Counted from the stretch's first letter, positions 53,369 through 62,399 are shown. The stretch is DNA of 64,000 bases from Nocardia cerradoensis NBRC 101014 (GCF_000308535.1 NZ_BAFW01000065.1:1-64000); one strand, 5' to 3'. Notes: generated by a model from the sequence alone, not told the origin. Program-made: numbers and translations.

Positions 53369-54505
53369 ATGACCGCTCGTACCACCGTCGGCACCGTCGA
53401 GGATCTGCACGCATCCGCCACCAAGGCGTGCGGCCTCACCGATTTCGGCCCCGACGACTACACCGAGGCGCTCGGTGTGCTGCTCGACTCGTATCGGCGC
53501 GACGCCGACCTCACCGAGCTCGGTTCCAAGATGAACCGCTACTTCCTGCGCGGCGCACTGGTCGCGCGGGCGCTGAGCGAGGCGTCCTGGCAGGCCAACC
53601 CCGGGTATGCCGAGACGACCATCCAGCGGCCGATCTTCGTCACCGGCCTGCCCCGCACCGGCACCACCGCGCTGCATCGGCTGCTGGCCGCCGACCCGCA
53701 GCATCAGGCGCTGGAGATGTGGCTGACCGAACTGCCGCAGCCGCGTCCGCCGCGCGAGACCTGGGCCGACAATCCGGTGTTCCAGCAGATCGATGCCGGT
53801 TTCGCGCGGCATCACATCGACAATCCGGAATTCATGGGCCTGCACTACATGAGTGCCGCCGAGGTCGAGGAATGCTGGCAGTTGCTGCGCCAGACCGTGA
53901 AGTCCATCGCCTACGAATCGCTGGCCTACCTGCCGACCTATTCGCAGTGGTTGCAGAAGCAGGACTGGACCAACGCCTATGAGCGGCACAAGCGCAATCT
54001 GCAGTTGATCGGCCTCGGTGATTCCCGGGGTTGGGTGCTGAAGAACCCCAGCCACCTGTTCGCGCTGGACGCGCTGATGGAGGTCTACCCGGACGCGCTG
54101 ATCATCCAGACCCACCGCGATCCGGTGACCATCGTCGGTTCCTCGTGCAGCCTGTCCGAACAGGCCACCAAGGGCTGGTCGAACACCTTCGTCGGCGAGA
54201 CGATCGGCCGCACCCAGTTGGAGTTGTGGTCACGGGGCCTGCGCGAATTCACTTCCGCGCGTGCGCGGTACAACCCGGACCAGTTCCTCGACGTCCAATT
54301 CGAGGATCTGCGGGCGGATCCGTTCGGCACCGTGGAGAAGATCTATTCGGCCTTCGGGCTGGATTACACCGAGCCCGCCCGCAATGCCATGCGGGCGCTC
54401 GACGAGGAGAGCAAATCGGGCGATCGCAAACCCGCCCACAAGTATTCGCTGGCCGACTACGGGCTGACCGAGGACGAGGTGCGTTCGGTTTTCGCCGACC
54501 TCTGA
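53369..54505 (+). CDS. PAPS-dependent sulfotransferase (Stf-like)
   Basis: A 378-residue soluble sulfotransferase. The 5'-phosphosulfate-binding loop is FVTGLPRTGTTALHRLLA near residue 90. The 3'-phosphate region is WVLKNPSHLFALDALM, then IQTHRDPVTIVGS near residue 250, with conserved Arg/Ser. The rest matches the actinobacterial Sulfotransfer_3 family, which sulfates glycolipids, menaquinone or natural products. The ATG 53369 follows GAGGAACAG. As the last gene after cysD-cysNC, it is the likely user of the PAPS made upstream. The acceptor is unknown. A very strong terminator follows. Confidence 0.92.
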   Translation: MTARTTVGTVEDLHASATKACGLTDFGPDDYTEALGVLLDSYRRDADLTELGSKMNRYFLRGALVARALSEASWQANPGYAETTIQRPIFVTGLPRTGTTALHRLLAADPQHQALEMWLTELPQPRPPRETWADNPVFQQIDAGFARHHIDNPEFMGLHYMSAAEVEECWQLLRQTVKSIAYESLAYLPTYSQWLQKQDWTNAYERHKRNLQLIGLGDSRGWVLKNPSHLFALDALMEVYPDALIIQTHRDPVTIVGSSCSLSEQATKGWSNTFVGETIGRTQLELWSRGLREFTSARARYNPDQFLDVQFEDLRADPFGTVEKIYSAFGLDYTEPARNAMRALDEESKSGDRKPAHKYSLADYGLTEDEVRSVFADL

Positions 54506-54519
54506 GATCGCTCCAACCC

Positions 54520-54562
54520 GCCGCGGGCCGGCTCGGAATCATTGTCCGAGCCGGCCCGCGGC
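54520..54562 (+). terminator. Strong terminator after sulfotransferase
   Basis: A perfect 17-bp stem (GCCGCGGGCCGGCTCGG and its complement) with a 9-base loop is followed by GTTTT. It lies 14 bases after the sulfotransferase stop, and its mirror also serves the facing TetR gene. Confidence 0.92.
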
Positions 54563-54584
54563 GTTTTCCGGCGCATGAGCCGTG

Positions 54585-55250
54585 TCAGCCCTCGGCCGAT
54601 TTCTCGCGGCGGCGGGCGCGGCGCTGCTGGATGGCGGCGAAGCGGAGTTCCAGGCCCGCGACGAACGATTCCAGCGCCAATTCGAAACTCTCCGAGTCGA
54701 TTTCATCGGCCTTGGCGCGCAGCAGGTGCGCCTGTTCCAGGTGCGGATAGCGGTCGCGGTAGACCTGGACGTCATCGACGAAGCCGCGGGAGAACGAGCC
54801 GATGGTCGAGCCCATCACCACATAGCGGGTGGCCGCGCCGATCATGGTGGCCTGGCGGGGTGGCCACCCGGCGCCGACCAGACCGCCGTGCACGGCGTCG
54901 GCCGCGCGCAGATTCTCCTCGCGCTTACCGGGGCCCGAGGCCAGGTACGGGACGAAGTTGGGGTGGCGGACCAGGGCCGCGCGGTAGGAACGCGCCCACG
55001 AGACCAGGCCAGTGCGCCAGTCGGCGGTTTCGAAGGCCGAGGCGTCCACATGGGACATGATGCCGGCGGCGATATCGTCGAGCAGATCGTCCTTGGTGGG
55101 GTAGTGGCCGTACAGCGAGGCCGCCTGAACGCCCAGTTCGGCGGCCAGTTTCCGCATCGAGAGCTCGGGGAGTCCGTCGCGGTCGATCAATTCCAGTGCC
55201 GTCTCGCGGATGCGTTCGCGACTCAGGAGCGGTACCCGTGGCCGGGGCAT
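54585..55250 (-). CDS. TetR-family regulator of the acyl-CoA operon
   Basis: A 221-residue regulator. The start ATG 55250 has GGAGG eight bases upstream. HTH residues about 12-58: RIRETALELIDRDGLPELSMRKLAAELGVQAASLYGHY (in parts), with LYGHYPTKDDLLDDI at its end. The effector domain is of the tetracycline-repressor-C type (GWPPRQATMIGAATRYVVMGS). It is divergent from the acyl-CoA dehydrogenase operon, 140 bp away, and the dyads at 55343-55379 are its probable operators. Acyl-CoA or lipid-derived inducers would fit the targets. Confidence 0.92.
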   Translation of the reverse strand: MPRPRVPLLSRERIRETALELIDRDGLPELSMRKLAAELGVQAASLYGHYPTKDDLLDDIAAGIMSHVDASAFETADWRTGLVSWARSYRAALVRHPNFVPYLASGPGKREENLRAADAVHGGLVGAGWPPRQATMIGAATRYVVMGSTIGSFSRGFVDDVQVYRDRYPHLEQAHLLRAKADEIDSESFELALESFVAGLELRFAAIQQRRARRREKSAEG

Positions 55251-55342
55251 CCTCGCCACCTCCTTCGCCGCGACGCCGATCCGTGCCGAGTCAACCTACA
55301 CCGTCCGGGACCGGGGCCTTGAACATCCGAACAGTGTTAGTT

Positions 55343-55379
55343 TATCGTGGCGATAGATACCTAACAACGTTCGGTTAGG
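55343..55379 (+). promoter_or_regulatory. Two operator-like dyads before the acyl-CoA operon
   Basis: TATCG-TGG-CGATA (55343-55355) and CCTAAC-8-GTTAGG (55360-55379) are perfect short dyads. The second overlaps the first gene's ribosome site AGGAG (55377-55381). A possible -35 TTGAAC lies at 55319-55324. A TetR bound here would stop both transcription and ribosome access. Confidence 0.55.
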
Positions 55380-55390
55380 AGTTTCCCGTC

Positions 55391-56542
55391 ATGGATCTGG
55401 AACTCGGCGACGCTCACCGCGAGCTGCGCGAGGTCGCCCGCGCGTGGGTCGACAAGGAGGTCGTGCCCTACGCCGCGGCCTGGGACCGCGCCGAATCGGT
55501 CGATACCGCGATCGTGCGCAAGCTCGGTGACATGGGCTTTCTCGGCATCGAGATCCCCGAGGAACACGGCGGCTCGGGCGGTGACGCGCTGTCGTACTGC
55601 CTGCTGCTCGAAGAACTCGGCCGCGGCGACAGCTCGGTGCGCGGCATCGTGTCGGTCTCGCTCGGCCTGGTCGGCAAATCGCTCGAGGCATACGGCAGCG
55701 AACAGCAGAAACAGGACTGGCTGCCGCGCTTGTGCGCGGGCGAGTCGCTGGGCTGCTTCGGCCTCACCGAACCGGGCACCGGATCCGACGCGGCGAATCT
55801 GACCACCCGCGCGGTCCGCGACGGCGAGGACTGGGTGCTCACCGGCACCAAGATGTTCATCACCAACGGCACCTGGGCCGATATCGCGCTGATCTTCGCC
55901 CGCACCGGCGAACCGGGTCCCAAGGGCGTCACCGCATTCCTCGTGCCCACGGACGCACCGGGTTTCGGCCGCACCGAGATCAAGGGCAAACTCGGCCTGC
56001 GCGGCCAGGCGACCGCGGAGATCGTGCTCGACGGGGTGCGGGTGCCGGATTCGGCGCGACTCGGCGGCGAGGGGCAAGGCTTCCGGATCGCGATGGCCGC
56101 CCTCGACAAGGGGCGCATGGGCGTGGCCGCGGGATGTGTCGGTGTCGCCCGCGCCTGCCTCGAGGCCGCCGTGCGCTACGCCGGGGAACGCGAACAGTTC
56201 GGCAAACCGATCGCCTCCTACCAGCTGGTGCAGGAGTTGATCGCCGATATCGCCGTCGAGGTGGAGGCCGCGCGGCTGCTGGCCTGGCGGGTCGCCGACC
56301 TGGTCGACCGCGGCCGGCCGTTCGGCACCGAGGCGTCAGTGGCGAAGCTGTTCGCCAGCGAGGCGGCGGTGAAGGCGGCGAACAACGCCATCCAGGTCTT
56401 CGGCGGCTACGGGTACATCGATGAATACCCGGTGTCGAAGTATCTGCGCGACGCGCGGGTGCTCACCCTCTACGAAGGCACCAGCCAGATTCAGAAACTA
56501 CTCATCGGCCGCGCCCTCACCGGCGTGAACGCCTTCGTGTGA
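55391..56542 (+). CDS. Acyl-CoA dehydrogenase
   Basis: A 383-residue flavoenzyme of full ACAD length. FAD and substrate motifs: CFGLTEPGTGSDAANL near residue 120, MFITNGTWADIALIFAR, REQFGKPIASYQLVQE near 275 and IQVFGGYGYIDEYPVSKYLRDARV. The catalytic base Glu is in TLYEGTSQIQKLLIGRAL near residue 365. It introduces a trans-2 double bond into an acyl-CoA. The ATG 55391 has AGGAG upstream. First gene of a five-gene operon whose products cover activation, dehydrogenation, hydration and 3-hydroxy oxidation. Confidence 0.95.
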   Translation: MDLELGDAHRELREVARAWVDKEVVPYAAAWDRAESVDTAIVRKLGDMGFLGIEIPEEHGGSGGDALSYCLLLEELGRGDSSVRGIVSVSLGLVGKSLEAYGSEQQKQDWLPRLCAGESLGCFGLTEPGTGSDAANLTTRAVRDGEDWVLTGTKMFITNGTWADIALIFARTGEPGPKGVTAFLVPTDAPGFGRTEIKGKLGLRGQATAEIVLDGVRVPDSARLGGEGQGFRIAMAALDKGRMGVAAGCVGVARACLEAAVRYAGEREQFGKPIASYQLVQELIADIAVEVEAARLLAWRVADLVDRGRPFGTEASVAKLFASEAAVKAANNAIQVFGGYGYIDEYPVSKYLRDARVLTLYEGTSQIQKLLIGRALTGVNAFV

Positions 56543-56567
56543 CAACCGATTTCGAGGAGAGAATTCG

Positions 56568-57326
56568 ATGACAGATCAGCGCAGAGTGGCCGTGGTGACC
56601 GGGGCCGCCCGGGGCATCAGCGCGGCGACCGCGGCCCGGCTGGCCGCCGGCGGGGCGGCCGTCGCCATCGCCGACCTCGACGAGAACGCCTGCAAGACAA
56701 CGGCGGACGAGATCGTCGCCGCCGGTGGCGTGGCCGTCCCGCTGGCCTGTGATGTCACCGACGAGGCGAGCGTCGACTCCGCCTTCGATCGCGTCGCCGC
56801 GGAACTGGGGTCGCTCGACATCCTGGTCAACAACGCCGGCGTGCTGCGCGACAATCTGCTGTTCAAGATGTCGGCCGACGACTGGGACACCGTGATGTCG
56901 GTCCACCTGCGCGGTGCGTTCCTGTGTTCCCGTGCGGCACAACGGCATATGGTCACCCGCCGGTACGGCAAGATCGTCAACACCTCCAGCGTCTCGGCGC
57001 TCGGCAATCGCGGGCAGGCCAACTACTCGGCCGCCAAGATGGGCATCCAGGGACTCACCCGCACCCTGGCGATCGAGCTGGGCCCCTACGGCATCACCGT
57101 CAACGCGGTCGCCCCGGGCTTCATCGTCACCGAGATGACCGCCGCCACCGCGGCCCGAGTCGGCGTGACCGTCGAGGAGTGGCAGGCGAAATCGGCGGAG
57201 ATCACACCGGTGCGCCGGGTCGGCCGCCCCGAGGACATCGCCAACACCGTGGCCTTCCTCGCCTCCGACGAGGCGTCCTTCATCACCGGCCAGACCATTT
57301 ACGTCGACGGCGGCCGTCGGCTCTGA
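56568..57326 (+). CDS. SDR oxidoreductase, 3-hydroxyacyl-CoA/3-oxoacyl type
   Basis: A 252-residue SDR. Cofactor motif VVTGAARGISAATAARL near residue 8, NNAGVLRDNLLFKMSADDWD near 87, catalytic NTSSVSALGNRGQANYSAAK with S and YxxxK near 150, and the conserved ending DEASFITGQTIYVDGG. This is FabG-like; in an acyl-CoA operon it most likely oxidises 3-hydroxyacyl-CoA with NAD. The D in IADLDENA suggests NAD preference. It lies 25 bp after the first acyl-CoA dehydrogenase. Confidence 0.94.
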   Translation: MTDQRRVAVVTGAARGISAATAARLAAGGAAVAIADLDENACKTTADEIVAAGGVAVPLACDVTDEASVDSAFDRVAAELGSLDILVNNAGVLRDNLLFKMSADDWDTVMSVHLRGAFLCSRAAQRHMVTRRYGKIVNTSSVSALGNRGQANYSAAKMGIQGLTRTLAIELGPYGITVNAVAPGFIVTEMTAATAARVGVTVEEWQAKSAEITPVRRVGRPEDIANTVAFLASDEASFITGQTIYVDGGRRL

Positions 57327-57345
57327 AACCCTCGAGGAGAACATC

Positions 57346-58503
57346 ATGCGCAGAACAGGCTTCACCGCCGACCACGACGCCTTCCGGGGCACCATCCGCA
57401 AATTCGTCGAGACCGAAGTGGCCCCGGTCTACGACACGTGGTTGGAGGCGGGCATCGTGCCCCGCGAGTTCTATTACAAGCTGGCCGAATTGGGCGTCTT
57501 CGGTATCGAGGTGCCCGAGGAGTACGGCGGCGCCGGCATCGAGTCGTTCAAATTCCAGGCGATCCTCATGGAGGAAACGGCACGGGCGGGTGTGTCGTTC
57601 GGCGGCTCCAGCGTGCACGTCGGACTGTGCCTGCCGTATCTGAAGAAGCTCGCCACCGAGGAACAGAAACAGCGCTGGCTGCCCGGATTCGCGGCCGGTG
57701 AGATCATGTTCGCCATCGCCATGACCGAACCCGGCACCGGATCGGATCTGGCCGGAATGCGCACCACCGCCAAGCTTTCCGAGGACGGCACCCACTATGT
57801 GCTCAACGGCGCCAAGACGTTCATCACCGGCGGTGTGAACGCCGACCGGGTGATCGTCTGCGCCCGCACCGCCCCGCCCCGCGAGGACAACCGCCGCTTC
57901 GGCATCTCCCTGCTCGTGGTCGACACCACCTCGCCGGGCTACACGATCGGCCGCAAACTCGACAAGCTGGGCCTGCGGAGCTCCGATACCGCCGAGCTGA
58001 ACTTCACCGACGTCCGGGTGCCGGTCGAGGACCTGCTCGGCGAGGAGAACAAGGGCTTCTCCTATCTCGGCCAGAATCTGCCCCAGGAGCGGCTCTCCAT
58101 CGCCGCCGGCGCCTACGCCCAGGCCGCGGCCGCGGTGCGGTTCGCGCAGGAATACACCCAGCAGCGCAACGTCTTCGGCAAACCCGTCGCCTCCTTCCAG
58201 AACACCAAATTCGAACTCGCCGCCTGCAAGGCCGAGGTCGACGCGGCCGAGGCCGTGGTGGATCGGGCACTGGACGCCCTCGACGCCGGTGAACTGAGCG
58301 CCGCCGACGCCGCCTCGGCGAAACTGTTCTGCACCGAGGTCGCCGCGCGCGTCATCGACCGCTGCCTGCAGCTGCACGGCGGCTACGGATTCATCAACGA
58401 ATATCCGATCGCCCGGCTGTATGCCGACAACCGGGTCAATCGCATCTACGGCGGGACGAACGAGGTCATGAAGATGATCATCGCCAAGGATATGGGGCTG
58501 TGA
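57346..58503 (+). CDS. Acyl-CoA dehydrogenase (LCAD/IVD-like active site)
   Basis: A 385-residue ACAD. Motifs: EVPEEYGGAGIESF near residue 53, AIAMTEPGTGSDLAGM near 125, KTFITGGVNADRVIVCART, REDNRRFGISLLVVDTTSPG (in parts) and RCLQLHGGYGFINEYPIARLYAD. In the place of the usual catalytic YEGT it has RIYGGTNEVMKMI, as in long-chain and isovaleryl-CoA dehydrogenases, where the base is provided from another helix. It may act on branched or long substrates, complementing the first ACAD. Its stop overlaps the synthetase start (GTGA). Confidence 0.95.
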   Translation: MRRTGFTADHDAFRGTIRKFVETEVAPVYDTWLEAGIVPREFYYKLAELGVFGIEVPEEYGGAGIESFKFQAILMEETARAGVSFGGSSVHVGLCLPYLKKLATEEQKQRWLPGFAAGEIMFAIAMTEPGTGSDLAGMRTTAKLSEDGTHYVLNGAKTFITGGVNADRVIVCARTAPPREDNRRFGISLLVVDTTSPGYTIGRKLDKLGLRSSDTAELNFTDVRVPVEDLLGEENKGFSYLGQNLPQERLSIAAGAYAQAAAAVRFAQEYTQQRNVFGKPVASFQNTKFELAACKAEVDAAEAVVDRALDALDAGELSAADAASAKLFCTEVAARVIDRCLQLHGGYGFINEYPIARLYADNRVNRIYGGTNEVMKMIIAKDMGL

Positions 58504-59984
58504 ACGCGACGCTGTCGCTGGCGAGCATCCTCGCCGAACCGGCACGGCGCCGGCCCGATCACGTCGCGCTCATCGAGGGCGACCGGCGGCTCACCTTCGC
58601 GGAATTGTGGCGTGCGGCAAGGGAACAGGCCGGTGCGCTGATCGCGCGCGGTGTCCGGCCGGGGGACCGGGTCGCGCTGATGTGCCCGAATACCGCTGAT
58701 TTCCCCCGGGCGTACTACGCGATTCTCGCCGCCGGGGCGACGGTGGTGCCCGTGCATCTGCTGCTGACCGCCGACGAGGCCGAATTCGTCCTGCGTAACA
58801 GCGGGGCGACGCTGCTGATCTGCCATCCGCAGGTGGAATCGGTCGGCGCGGAAGCGGCCCGGCGGGCCGGAATCGCCTGTCTGCGCCCGGAAAGCCTTGT
58901 GGGCGAGGCGATCGCGCTGTTCGTCCCGCGCTCCCCGCTGGATACGGCGGTGGTGTTCTACACCAGCGGGACCACCGGCCGGCCCAAGGGCGCGGAGCTG
59001 AGCCATCTCAATATGGTCATGTGCGCGACCGTGAACGCCTTCGACGCCAACGACGTGCACCGCGACGACATCGCCCTCGGTGCCCTACCGCTGTTCCACG
59101 TATTCGGGCAGACGGTTTCGATGAACTCGACCTGGCGGGTCGGCGCGACGCTCGTGCTGATGCCGAGATTCACCGCGCCCGAGGCGATTCGGCTGATGGT
59201 GACGGAACGGGTGAACACCTTCCACGGTGTGCCGACGATGTATCACGGACTGATCGAGGCGGCCCCCGACGCCGGCGAACTGCCCGCACTGCGGCTGTGC
59301 ATCTCCGGTGGCGCGGCACTGCCGCTGCCGGTGCTGGAACGGTTCGAGGAGGTGTTCGACGCGCAGATCCTCGAGGGATACGGGCTGTCGGAGACCTCAC
59401 CGACCGCCGCGGTGAATCAGCCGGTCTTCGGACCGCGCGCCGGCACCGTCGGACATCCGGTGTGGGGTGTGGACGTGGAGATCGCCGATCCCGGCATCAC
59501 CGACCGCATCGAGTTGCTCCCGACCGGCAGCGTCGGTGAGGTGGTGGTGCGCGGGCACAACGTGTTCAGCGGTTACACCGGCAATCCGGAGGCGAGCGCG
59601 CGGGCCGTGGTCGACGGCTGGTTCCGCACCGGCGATCTCGGCGTGCGCGACGAGCAGGGCTATCTGCGGATCGTCGACCGGATCAAGGAGATGATCATCC
59701 GCGGCGGATTCAACGTCTATCCCACCGAGGTGGAGGAGGCGCTGCTGCGGCATCCGAAGATCGCGCAGGTGGCGGTGATCGGGGTGCCGGACGAGAACTA
59801 CGGCGAGGAGATCGTGGCGGTCGTCGTGCCCGCCGGTGAGATCAGCGCCGAAGAGGTCATCGCCTACGGCCGCGAGCATGTGGCACGGTACAAGTACCCG
59901 CGGCGGGTGGAGTTCGTCTCCGAACTGCCGCTCGGGCCGACGCACAAGGTTCTCAAACGCGAACTGAAGCAACGTTTCATGTGA
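58500..59984 (+). CDS. Acyl-CoA synthetase (AMP-forming ligase)
   Basis: A 494-residue ANL-superfamily enzyme. The ATP loop is VFYTSGTTGRPKGAELSH near residue 152; then LPLFHVFGQT, LEGYGLSETSPTAAVN near 297, GWFRTGDLGVRDEQGYLRIVDRIKEMI near 376, and the C-terminal Lys in GPTHKVLKREL near 485. It activates a free acid through acyl-AMP to acyl-CoA. The start is GTG 58500, overlapping the previous stop. It is slightly short of fatty-acyl ligases (about 500-560), as in medium-chain or aromatic acid ligases. The substrate remains unknown. Confidence 0.95.
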   Translation: MNATLSLASILAEPARRRPDHVALIEGDRRLTFAELWRAAREQAGALIARGVRPGDRVALMCPNTADFPRAYYAILAAGATVVPVHLLLTADEAEFVLRNSGATLLICHPQVESVGAEAARRAGIACLRPESLVGEAIALFVPRSPLDTAVVFYTSGTTGRPKGAELSHLNMVMCATVNAFDANDVHRDDIALGALPLFHVFGQTVSMNSTWRVGATLVLMPRFTAPEAIRLMVTERVNTFHGVPTMYHGLIEAAPDAGELPALRLCISGGAALPLPVLERFEEVFDAQILEGYGLSETSPTAAVNQPVFGPRAGTVGHPVWGVDVEIADPGITDRIELLPTGSVGEVVVRGHNVFSGYTGNPEASARAVVDGWFRTGDLGVRDEQGYLRIVDRIKEMIIRGGFNVYPTEVEEALLRHPKIAQVAVIGVPDENYGEEIVAVVVPAGEISAEEVIAYGREHVARYKYPRRVEFVSELPLGPTHKVLKRELKQRFM

Positions 59985-60024
59985 TCCGGCGGCGTGTGCC
60001 CCGGCAGCACGAAAGGGACGAGAT

Positions 60025-60477
60025 ATGACCGATTTCGCCGATCTGGACGCCCTCGCCGCGGCCGTGGGCACCGAACTCGGTGTCAGCGACTGGTTGCAGG
60101 TCGACCAGGAGCGCATCAACACGTTCGCCGACGCCACCGGCGACCACCAGTGGATCCACGTCGACGCCGAGAAGGCCGCGCAGGGCCCCTACGGACACAC
60201 CATCGCGCACGGATTCCTCACGCTGTCGCTGCTGGTGCCGCTGACCAACCAGGCGACCACGGTGGGCGGCATCACGATGGGAATCAACTACGGGCTCAAC
60301 AAGGTTCGCTTCATCACGCCGGTCCCGTCGGGCGGCCGCATCCGCGCCCGCGTCCATCTGGACTCGGTCTCCGAGATCCCCGGCGGCATCCAGGCGGTGC
60401 GCACGGTCACCATCGAACTGGAAGGCGCGGACAAGCCCGCGTGCGTCGCGGAGAGCATCGTGCGCTACCTGAAATGA
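60025..60477 (+). CDS. MaoC-type (R)-enoyl-CoA hydratase
   Basis: A 150-residue hot-dog-fold protein. The hydratase motif is clear: ATGDHQWIHVDAEKA near residue 38, with the Asp/His pair, then GPYGHTIAHGFLTLSL. It adds water to enoyl-CoA, completing the pathway between the acyl-CoA dehydrogenase and the SDR. The start ATG 60025 has GAAAGGGACGAG upstream. Last gene of the operon; a hairpin follows. Confidence 0.94.
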   Translation: MTDFADLDALAAAVGTELGVSDWLQVDQERINTFADATGDHQWIHVDAEKAAQGPYGHTIAHGFLTLSLLVPLTNQATTVGGITMGINYGLNKVRFITPVPSGGRIRARVHLDSVSEIPGGIQAVRTVTIELEGADKPACVAESIVRYLK

Positions 60478-60484
60478 GCGTGGG

Positions 60485-60520
60485 CCGCGGCGGGGCGGAA
60501 TTCGTCCGCTCCCGCCGCGG
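60485..60520. terminator. Bidirectional hairpin between maoC and trpD
   Basis: CCGCGGCGGG (60485-60494) and CCCGCCGCGG (60511-60520) are perfect 10-bp arms with an inner GCGGA/TCCGC stem and a short loop. It lies between the convergent stops at 60477 and 60579. Confidence 0.7.
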
Positions 60521-60578
60521 TGTCAACGTCGTCCGGGGGCAACGGTGTGCGGCCGCGCCGGATTGTCGTGTGCGGCTC

Positions 60579-61631
60579 TCACTCGCCGAGTTCGTTGCTC
60601 ACTTTCACCCAGCGGTCCAGGAGTTGCGTGGCGGCGCCCGAATCGACCGAGGCGGCCGCCCGCTCCAGGGCCGGGCGCAGCAGCTCGTGGATATCGGTGC
60701 GGGCGGTCTCGGGGGTCAGCTCGAAGGCGACGATCGCGGCGGCGGAATTGAGCAGAACCGCGTCGCGGACCGGCCCCGGGGCGCCGTTGAACATGTCGCG
60801 GGCGATCGCGGCGTTGACCGTCGCATCGCCGCCGCGCAGCGCCGCCGGCTCCACGCGGGGGATGCCCAGGCGCGTCGGGTCGATGAGAGTCTCGTACTGC
60901 TCACCCCCGGCGACGACCCACACATCGGTGGTGTCGGCCGTGGTGATCTCGTCGAGACCGTCGTTACCGCGCACCACCAGCGCGCTGGCGCCGCGTTCGG
61001 CGAACGCCCCGGCGATCACCGGGACGAGTTCGGCGAAGGCGCATCCGATCAGGCCCGCGCTCGGCTGCGCCGGATTGGTCAGCGGGCCCAGCACGTTGAA
61101 GACCGTCGGAATGCCGATCTCCTTGCGCGCCGGACCGGCGAACCGCAGCGCCGGATGAAACAGCGGGGCGAAGCAGAACCCGATGCCCACTTCGCGCACA
61201 CACCGAGCCACCGACTCCGGGCTCAACGCGATCCGCACCCCCAGCGCCTCGAGCACGTCCGCGCCGCCGCTCTTCGACGACGCCGCCCGGTTACCGTGCT
61301 TCACCACCGGAATGCCGGCCGCGGACACCACGATCGAGGACATGGTGGAGATATTGACCGTGCCGGACCGGTCGCCGCCGGTGCCGACGATGTCGACCGC
61401 GCCCAGATCGAGCGAGACCCGCCGGGCATGGCTCAACATGCCGGTCGCCAGGCCGGACAGCTCGATCGCGGTGGGGCCTTTCATCTTGATGGCCACGCCG
61501 AAAGCCGCGATCTGCGCCTGAGTGGCATTGTCGGAGAAGATCTCGTCGATCGCCCACGCCGCTTCCTCCGCGGTCAGATCGACCCCGTCGGTCAGGGCAC
61601 CGAGAATCTCGGGCCAGCTGCGCGCGCTCAT
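60579..61631 (-). CDS. trpD: Anthranilate phosphoribosyltransferase
   Basis: A 350-residue enzyme joining anthranilate to PRPP in tryptophan synthesis. The PRPP site is VDIVGTGGDRSGTVNIST near residue 80, then VVKHGNRAASSKSGGADVLEALG near 110, FCFAPLFHPALRF, VFNVLGPLTNPA and RGNDGLDEIT. The start ATG 61631 has GGGAG upstream; the open frame extends to 62357 in a region antisense to the next gene's partner and is not coding. It lies beside ctaE (divergent, with one small gene between), as in mycobacteria. Confidence 0.97.
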   Translation of the reverse strand: MSARSWPEILGALTDGVDLTAEEAAWAIDEIFSDNATQAQIAAFGVAIKMKGPTAIELSGLATGMLSHARRVSLDLGAVDIVGTGGDRSGTVNISTMSSIVVSAAGIPVVKHGNRAASSKSGGADVLEALGVRIALSPESVARCVREVGIGFCFAPLFHPALRFAGPARKEIGIPTVFNVLGPLTNPAQPSAGLIGCAFAELVPVIAGAFAERGASALVVRGNDGLDEITTADTTDVWVVAGGEQYETLIDPTRLGIPRVEPAALRGGDATVNAAIARDMFNGAPGPVRDAVLLNSAAAIVAFELTPETARTDIHELLRPALERAAASVDSGAATQLLDRWVKVSNELGE

Positions 61632-61722
61632 CACATCTCCCGTTCGCGATCGGACACCCGCATCGGCCGTCCGCGCGGGCGGGGGCAGGCCGCGGATCGC
61701 CGTCGGCCGCCCGGCTAGCAGC

Positions 61723-62190
61723 CTAATCGGCGGAGGCAATTTCTTTGTATCCGCTCGGCTGAAGTGCGTCCCAGCCCGTCGCGGTGCCCTCGTGCCGCTG
61801 GGCCAATCCCGCCATCCGCGAACGCTCCTGCGAACAGTGCAGCGCATCCAGGATCTGCACCCGCTGTAATACCAGGTCGATACGACCGTCGCCCGCATCG
61901 TCCGCCGGGACATCGGTCTCGACGTCGGCCGCCGACGAGGTGGCGGGGGAGTAGCCCTCCTGCGCGGCGATGTCCACGACCTCGTTCCGGGCCGCGGCCG
62001 GAATGCGCAGATGATGACGCAGCAGGGCCTGCTCGTCGGCGCGCCAGCCGGTCGCGCGGTCGAGCGCGCTGGAGCAGGCCTCGGCATCGTCGAAACTGGA
62101 CACAACGACCACCAGATCCGTTCGTGCCGGATCCAATTCCGTCGCCGCGCCCCGGCCCGACAGCCGCTGCCACACCGATCGAATTCCCAT
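61723..62190 (-). CDS. Small soluble protein of unknown function
   Basis: A 155-residue protein starting at ATG 62190 ([14 protein letters not shown]). The first 40 residues predict a short helix and a beta strand ([20 protein letters not shown]), the middle has [29 protein letters not shown], a helix-turn-helix-like spacing, and the end is acidic. I do not recognise a family. It lies 91 bp upstream of trpD on the same strand and is divergent from ctaE, so it may be co-transcribed with trpD. It has normal codon bias for a real gene. Confidence 0.65.
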   Translation of the reverse strand: MGIRSVWQRLSGRGAATELDPARTDLVVVVSSFDDAEACSSALDRATGWRADEQALLRHHLRIPAAARNEVVDIAAQEGYSPATSSAADVETDVPADDAGDGRIDLVLQRVQILDALHCSQERSRMAGLAQRHEGTATGWDALQPSGYKEIASAD

Positions 62191-62399
62191 TCCACCCGCC
62201 TTCTTCCGCGCCCGGACGCAGCATCCCATATCCGCGATATCCGCTGGTCATCATGGTGACATCGATGCTCGACCTGCGGGTTCACCGGACACGCCGAATC
62301 GGCCCCCAGACCCGCACGCGCGCTGACGATTCCGAGCCCGACACCCCGAATTCGCACCCGGCTACGCCTGTCGTACTACGACGAGTCATACTTACCGGC

